From Euperipatoides rowelli (lineage: Eukaryota; Onychophora; Udeonychophora; Euonychophora; Peripatopsidae): a stretch of 16,716 nt of DNA. A program made the position numbers and the translations under genes. Shown piece by piece: positions 11,501 through 16,716 of the stretch. The notes below the pieces were generated by a model, which did no database searches, was not told where the DNA came from, and saw only the letters and a list, made by a program, of their open reading frames with translations. The stretch's first letter is position 1, and every line of letters begins with the position of its first letter. The stretch is from assembly GCA_003024985.2 (NCBI GenBank), contig PXIH01S0009787.1. One strand, written 5' to 3'.

Positions 11501-14500
11501 TATTGTTATCAAGAGCAGCTGCTGCTGCTAAGGCCATCTGGTGAGTCACAATAACAGAATCGGCTTTTTGACCATTATCATCAGTTTCTTGAGGATGAAT
11601 TGATTTTGTATAAGACCGAATAGTTTGTTTAGCTAATGCATTCATATGATTAATGTAGGAAGATTTTAAATGTTTAGCTTCTTTTTCCGATTGCAATAAA
11701 GAATCCAATAATGTTCCTTTAGATGATGAATATGTCTGAGAGGGATAAGATGTTAAATGTTTATTGTTACTCATGGCTTGATCATATTCATACATTTTAA
11801 AAGACTTATGATTTCGATTTGAGGATGCTAATCCTTGATAAGCTGTTAAGTTTGGTCTTGAAGATATTTTAGGATGACTTCCTGATGAAACATTATCTTT
11901 AAAATTATGTGATTTAGAGAAATATAATGGATTGTTACTTTGGGATAAGTTCGATAAAAATGATGATGTGTGCACAGGAGGATAGTACTTTTTAGCAGAG
12001 CCTGGACGAATTAGATTACAAAGATTTAGTAAATTCTGTTGTGACTGAAGATAATCTTTCTCATTAAGTAGTTTATTCATTTGACTAGTTTTTTGACTGC
12101 CGTTAAAATGAGATAATTTGAAAAATGGATCATTATTTTGTTTTTGTGGAACTGGAATATGTACATTTGATGTTGGAAATGTGGATTTCATAGAGTTTGT
12201 TAAATTATTATTGTGAATTTGATCATTAGCATTTACATTTGTATAATTTTGACTTGTTTGGGTACCAAGAGGTGGACATTGCATTTGAGATATTTTTCCA
12301 TATTTTGTAGAAGTAAGATCTGGTACTATGTTTGTAGGTTGAGATGAATTCATTACATTTTTGTTATTCATAACAACACACTGAATTGGTAGTAATACAT
12401 AACAAGGTGTTTGGGGATCGGATATATTATTGTTTGCAGAATTCTGTGGTTGAAACATATCATAGGAAACTGCTGATGATGGACTTTGAAAGCAAAGGGG
12501 ATTTAAGTTAAGATCTGAAGGCATAGGTTGAAATGAGGCTCTTGTAGGAACAGGAGTTGATTTGATAGAACTTTGATTTTGGATGTTTGAGAATGATGGT
12601 CTTTGAGATATGATAGTAGGTAAAGTCAGTTTTTTAACATTATGGTGCATATCTTTAGCTTTCAGCATATCTGAATAAACACTTTCAATAGATGTTTTTC
12701 TGGTAGCTGCTAAATCTGTAAAAGTAGTAACTGGAGGATTGTTTAATAATTGTTGGATATGAAGATTTTTTTCTGGTCTTTTACTAGGAGGCTTGATAGA
12801 TGTATGATGCCTTTTTAGAGATAAATTATCAAATCTGTCATGAGAAGATAATTTCAACATATCTTCAAGTGAATCATTACAAGAGGTATTTTTAATTGTG
12901 CTACTAATAGTTGATTCATTTTTATTTTGAGAAGATGGTGATGAATCCATAAATGTTTGTAAAGTAGAAACTGTATTCTGATGTTGTTTTAATGCTTCTT
13001 CATGAAATTTTTTGTTGCCCATCTGCCATTGTTCAATATCTAATGAAATATTTTTTGAAGCTTCTTCAATCATATCTAAAGATTGTAATGGACATTCTGG
13101 AATAACAATGGGATTTAATTGCTCAAAGTCTCTAGGTTTTGGAACAACCGTACTTGTTGAAATATCTACGGTTTCAATTGTTACATTCTCCTTGTCATTT
13201 CTAGACTGTTTTTGTTGACATGATTTTGTTTTGTTTAAAATTGGCACAACTCTTGGGAATGATTTACGAGCATTTTGAGGTTTTTTAATGAACATATTCT
13301 TATTAGAAATATCAAACTTTTTCAAAATTACCACTGGTTTAAGAATTTCATTTTTTTGAGGCAAGATTTTCATAGGTATCTCAACATTTTCTTGATTTTC
13401 AAATTGATTTGCATCAGACAAATATTCAACCTCATTTAGTTCTGGTACACTTATTTCATCACATATAAATTTATTATTCTGTTGGTGCCATTCCTTGAAT
13501 AATTTAATGAGTTCTACTTTATCGAGTCCTTTTTTGTTAATCAAGTTTAAGTATTTTGTTTTATCAGTGTGTAGCTGATTAATCATATCCATCAATGTAC
13601 GTAATCTAGTTTTCCAGTGCAATTGTAAAAATTGTTGTGGATCCATATTTTCATCCATTGTAAAAATCTTCTTCCTCCAACCCTTAATTTTTGTTATATC
13701 TTTTGTTTTTGTAGGAAATATTACTTGTTCATCAGTATCATCTGGAAGGATATCATTATCAAATTCTAATAACTCTGGTGACTCTAAATGCAAAGTAGAC
13801 AATGAAGTGTCTTGATTTTTAGTTAAATATACCTTTAAGTCATTCTCGGATTCAAATGACAAAAATTGTATACCTTCAATAATATCAATGTGAGGAGATA
13901 TGGATTCTAAAATTTCTTTAGAAAGCAATTGTGTCTCATGGTTTACATCACTAATAGAACCTTCATTGCATTTATCAAGATTTATTGGATTAAAATCAGG
14001 ACTACTTATTTGCTTATCTGATGTCATTTTTGAAATTGTCTCAATTGGTTGATTTGTAAGATCACAAAGAACTTCTTTGTTTTTCGGATTTAACAAATCA
14101 ATGTTGTGTTCAATTAACTTTGTCTTTGAACCCAAATCTTCAATATCGATTAAGTCATTTATTTTTGAAGGCATCTTTATATGATTCTCACTCGCATTTT
14201 CAAAATGGTTGTTTGATATCTGATTATCTAAATAGGTTTTTTTAACAGGTCTATCGTTTGATGTTTTTACTGCATGGAGAAACTGATGTGACCTTACAAG
14301 AGATATATTACCAGGGATTTCTGGAGTTTTTATACTCCAAATAGATTCATTGTCCATAGGATCTTGTGGCAGATTTTGTTCAACTTGTGATAAATTTTTA
14401 ATATTTGTTTTTTTCTTAGGAATAGCAACTATTTCATGTCCAGTTTGATTGCGTGATAAACGAAAAGAAAGATTTTCTTTGCATACAATATTATTTTTAC

Positions 14501-16225
14501 ACTTATTTGCTTCATTTTTTTCTTTTGTAGAACTAAAATTAGAAGGCAATGACTTTTGAGATATTAGGTTCAGTGACTGTTTATATTTTTTTGAGAAAAA
14601 ACGATGGGTGCTTACTAAATTGTTTTTAAGCTTATTTCTACAGTATGATCTTTTTTTTGATTTTGATATAGATGATAGTTCAACATTTTTTATATTGTCT
14701 TTTAATATTTTATGAACAATGTTGTTACATGGTTTATAAGATTTGGCCCTTTTAGATCTATATTCCATTTCATTGATTTTTGAAGTATGTAATTCAAATT
14801 CTGTCTCATCAACAAAATCATACAATTTTAATCGGGCTTCATCTGATAAGTCTTGTGAGGTATTTATTTGTGATGTATCACTTATATCTACATTTTGTCC
14901 TCGTATTGATTTGTTTATTTTGCGTTTACAATAACTCCAAACATTTTTTCTAACTTTTGTAACATTCTTAAAACATTGTTCACTCTTTTTCAGAATTTTA
15001 GGTTTACGTAATAAAGAATTTTGTCCGCCTGTAAGTTTTTTCATATTGATGCATGATTTAAATGGCTTTTGTTTTGACAGATATAAATATTTATTTTTGC
15101 ATTGCTGCTGATTATCACAAGAATCTTTCTCAGAAGAAATTTCATTAAAAACTTCCAATGGGGTTACTTTTGGAATTATAGAGTATTCTTTTCCTGACCG
15201 TGTCCTCACCGGAGATTTATGAACGATGGCGTCAAAATTTGCTTTAGTAATTTTTTTTATCAAAATGATAGGAATTTGACTAGATTTCACCTTATTATTA
15301 GGCACTTTTAGTAATGCTTCTTCAATAGTGGAATATATTATATTTTGATTTATAGATTTACTAAGATCTAAACTGTCAATTAAATTAAATTCCTCTAAAT
15401 TGTCACCTTTTTCATTTGTAGAATTTGTATTAGAGACATCAATTTCAGAATAAGTTGTATCATTATTTGATAAATGATTATCTAAATGCAAATCCTTAGA
15501 ACTGAAAAGGGAATCCGAAACAATATTTTGTATAACTTTGCTACAGTCTTCAATTGAATCGGTTTCTGTTGATATATTGTTTGTATATTGGTTATCATTA
15601 ATCTCATAAAATTTTTCAGTCTGCTTGTAACTTTCATTTATATTTCTATCTTTGGTATCATCATGCACTACTTGTTTTAATAAAGTCAACTTAGTTTTCC
15701 TTGCTGCAATCTTAAAATGTAATGATTTCTTTTTTTCCTCTAATTTTTTCATTTTTCTTTTCAGCTTATATTTATTATGAAGTTTATTGTTTTTTTCTTG
15801 ATGACTAGATAACATTAAATTAGGATTACTTCTTTCTAAAATACAGTCTTCTAAATTGCTTTTTAAATTATTGAATTTCTGATGAGGTCTTCTTTTTTTA
15901 AAACCTTGAGCAACATCTTTACAAATATTTTCTAATTTTCGTCTTTTAAATTTTGCTTTAATGTTCATTGCTACACTATCATCACTAGTTGGTTCTTGCA
16001 TACTACCGGTATCCAATGTTACTTTTACATTCTTACTTTCTTTTTTATCAATCTGATTACATAGTTGTTCTACTTTATTTGACCAATTAGAAGACCACGA
16101 TTGTAACCTATATTCTTTATCTGCAACATCTTCATACAGCCTTTTCTGCATATCTCTTGATAAATGTGAGTTCCAAATATTGTCACACTGTTCTGCAGGT
16201 AGATGTTGTGGCTGTACAATGTAAA
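2379..16225 (-). CDS. Giant internal coding exon of a bHLH-containing nuclear protein, MGA-like (partial gene)
   Basis: The frame is open from the splice acceptor at 16226-16227 to the donor at 2378. It gives two bases of a split codon, 24 codons before the first Met (16151), then 4,591 codons; residues here are numbered from that Met. The next in-frame stop upstream (16254-16256) lies inside the intron, so the Met need not be the start. The protein is Ser/Asn/Lys/Thr/Gln-rich and mostly disordered. It carries basic clusters (67-142, 4486-4498), a compact block (about 757-893), PVVIL (939-943), LDSLL (1482-1486), PLDLT (1584-1588), a tandem-repeat field (about 2500-3330), a second compact block (about 3485-3557) and a partial bHLH (4544-4591). 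By family knowledge, a giant protein with a bHLH near the C-terminus resembles MGA, the MAX partner of PRC1.6. No T-box lies in the window, so this is inferred. Four codons contain an ambiguous base. The exon is certain; the family name is moderate to weak. Confidence 0.9.
2658..2696 (-). other. C-terminal basic cluster NRKHRRKSPLRSK
   Basis: Residues 4486-4498 form a strongly basic cluster with an embedded Ser-Pro site, about 46 residues before the bHLH. An acidic segment (MESNDDDFYDE) separates the two. It is a likely nuclear localisation signal or DNA-backbone contact. It is also one of the few CpG-rich spots in the exon, because its arginines use CGN codons. Confidence 0.45.
2766..2780 (-). 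repeat. Trinucleotide run coding for five Asp
   Basis: The plus strand has ATC five times, which is GAT five times on the coding strand and gives D-D-D-D-D-G. It is a small in-frame microsatellite in an acidic disordered segment. Confidence 0.8.
5480..5699 (-). other. Second compact block (residues about 3485-3557) after the repeat field
   Basis: Starting at LPPEMWRALQPQIVKFITNC, the sequence has a helical, hydrophobic pattern. A Cys-containing stretch (SIPCEVFPCRFLVGQNIIEV) and a further helix (LNLMKAYKHNRNKI) follow. It has the Trp, Gly, Val and Ile content of a folded unit, unlike the Ser/Asn-rich flanks. The family is not recognised. It may be a protein-protein interaction module. Confidence 0.35.
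6150..8650 (-). repeat. Protein-coding degenerate tandem repeat field, 17-22 residues per unit, roughly 40 units
   Basis: Residues about 2500-3330 are made of imperfect repeats with an approximate consensus SPHESIDKPxSPTxEIL. His/Asn, Glu-Ser, Ile/Leu/Thr, Asp/Asn/Glu and Lys recur at a spacing of 17-19 residues in the first two-thirds. In the last third (below about 6850) the units lengthen to about 20-22 residues and become Ser-Gln rich (ISQ/FSQ). At DNA level the antisense of the ESID core, GATTCATGA, is repeated many times. Most units carry Ser-Pro or Thr-Pro, so this may be a dense field of proline-directed phosphorylation sites, which is inference. I do not recognise the repeat as a named family. 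The copy number is an estimate by eye. Confidence 0.8.
11388..11405 (-). other. CtBP-binding type motif PLDLT
   Basis: Residues 1583-1588 read Q-P-L-D-L-T. PxDLS/T is the established short motif by which many transcription factors recruit the corepressor CtBP, and PLDLT is a common working variant. It lies in a disordered Ser/Asn-rich segment with two Arg residues just C-terminal, which is the usual context. Function is inferred from the motif alone. Confidence 0.5.
11694..11708 (-). other. LxxLL motif (LDSLL)
   Basis: Residues 1482-1486 are L-D-S-L-L, preceded by another Leu and followed by an acidic and lysine-containing helix-like stretch (QSEKEAK). LxxLL motifs can bind nuclear receptors or KIX-type coactivator domains, but single matches are common by chance in a protein of this size. 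Confidence 0.3.
13323..13337 (-). other. Possible HP1 chromoshadow-binding motif PVVIL (PxVxL)
   Basis: Residues 939-943 fit PxVxL, the pentapeptide bound by HP1 chromoshadow domains, and are followed by Lys-Lys. HP1-gamma (CBX3) is a known member of the PRC1.6 complex with MGA, so the motif would fit that assignment. One short match in 4,600 residues is weak evidence. Confidence 0.25.
13470..13880 (-). other. Compact, conserved-looking block within the giant protein (residues about 757-893)
   Basis: This stretch stands out from the disordered surroundings. EGIQFLSFESENDLKVYLTK looks like a short alpha/beta element. After an acidic linker come KIKGWRKKI (W825) and a helix-rich run with hydrophobic periodicity (FLQLHWKTRLRTLMDMINQL, then two further helices ending in FKEWHQQNNKF). 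If the protein is MGA-like, this is the place to test for the Pfam MGA conserved domain (DUF4801), which lies between the T-box and the bHLH in vertebrate MGA. I cannot confirm that match by eye. Confidence 0.4.
15726..15953 (-). other. N-terminal basic clusters, likely nuclear localisation signals
   Basis: Within residues 67-142 there are three basic clusters: KFKRRK (67-72), KKRR (85-88) and KLKRKMKKLEEKKK (129-142). The first two are about 12 residues apart, which suits a bipartite nuclear signal. The third could also form a short charged helix. Confidence 0.5.
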
Positions 16226-16256
16226 CTGCAAAAGGATAAAAAAAAAAGCTATATTA
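16226..16256 (-). other. Splice acceptor and polypyrimidine tract upstream of the giant exon
   Basis: The minus strand reads a TTAATA-type branch region, a run of about ten T residues, ATCC, then TTTTGCAG at the exon boundary (first exon base 16225). The exon begins with two bases that complete a split codon (phase 1 intron). It continues in frame as YIVQPQHLPAEQ... into the long ORF. The in-frame stop at 16254-16256 lies beyond the acceptor, so the coding frame must be supplied by an exon outside the window. Confidence 0.85.
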
Positions 16257-16716
16257 ACACCATAAAATTGAATTTAAATACACAGTATTTAGTAGAAATT
16301 GAATTTTATATAATTTATGACATTAAATACAATCAATACACTATGAGAATATGTTTTCAGGCCAAAAATTATAAAACTTCAACAATAATTTGTAAGACCA
16401 ATTTTGTTTTGATTGATGGTAATTTGATGGCATCTTCAACATTAAGATGTTTCTCCAGAATTCCATAGTTCAAAACTTTTAGATCAATAATGTTGTAATG
16501 ATTAATGATTTTAAAATAAAACTTTTATTACAGAATAAACCTAAGCTGGCTAAGCCAAACTATTGTATATGTTCAAAATATTCGAAAATTACATTAAAAA
16601 AAAAAAATATGAAAACATATTTCCAGATTCCTTTTTTTTTTCAAGAATGATTCTGAATGAATACTCTTTATAATTCAAGTAAGGTGTATCCATTTGGAAG
16701 GATAATATAGTATTTA
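16251..16716. other. Upstream intron; no exon identified
   Basis: The minus strand here is AT-rich, with poly-A/T runs near 16595 and 16632 and no strong GTRAGT-type donor. The preceding exon must leave one base of a codon (phase 1). No plausible donor of that phase is visible, so the earlier exons, including any T-box, should lie beyond 16716. Confidence 0.6.

Noticed and set aside
16370-16510. Minus-strand open stretch including LNYGILEKHLNVEDAIKLP, considered as the exon before the giant one
   Set aside because: It ends in a stop, and no codon in its frame offers a GT at positions 2-3, so no phase-1 donor can join it to the giant exon.
1-16716. CRISPR arrays, bacterial operons, tRNA/rRNA genes, transposase or viral genes
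   Set aside because: No such signals were seen. The window reads as a single eukaryotic gene fragment with intronic flanks.

Overview
This is an AT-rich eukaryotic window. It holds one gene fragment on the minus strand, and that fragment fills about 83% of the window. A single uninterrupted exon of about 13.85 kb runs from 16225 down to 2379. It is bounded upstream by a strong splice acceptor (long T tract then TTTTGCAG) and downstream by a GTAAGT donor. It encodes about 4,615 residues and is an internal exon: the first Met in the frame (16151) is not the likely start, because the frame stays open back to the acceptor. The gene's 5' and 3' ends lie outside the window or cannot be seen in it. 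Introns, low coding density outside the exon, a low-complexity Ser/Asn/Lys/Ile-rich protein and strong CpG scarcity suggest an invertebrate metazoan. An arthropod is possible, but the sequence does not fix the lineage.

Layout: 1-2378 is downstream intron or flank, with a CpG-dense motif cluster at 101-150, a splice-bounded candidate mini-exon at 475-557 and an (AAAT)n microsatellite. 2379-16225 is the giant exon. 16226-16716 is the upstream intron, with no convincing exon.

The protein is mostly disordered. Reading N- to C-terminally it has: a Trp-containing and basic N-terminal part with nuclear-localisation-like clusters; a compact, helical-looking block (exon residues about 757-893); a possible HP1-type PxVxL motif; an LDSLL (LxxLL) motif; a CtBP-type PLDLT motif; a large field of degenerate 17-22-residue tandem repeats (about 2500-3330) built around ESIDKP...SPT.EIL; a second compact block (about 3485-3557); a C-terminal basic cluster; and, at the 3' edge of the exon, the basic region, helix 1, loop and start of helix 2 of a bHLH domain. 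The bHLH has the His-Glu-Arg residues of E-box-binding class B factors, and an intron interrupts it in helix 2. A very long nuclear protein with a bHLH near its C-terminus and corepressor-type motifs best fits a MAX gene-associated protein (MGA)-like transcriptional regulator. Its T-box, if present, would be upstream of the window. This identification is an inference, not a proven orthology.
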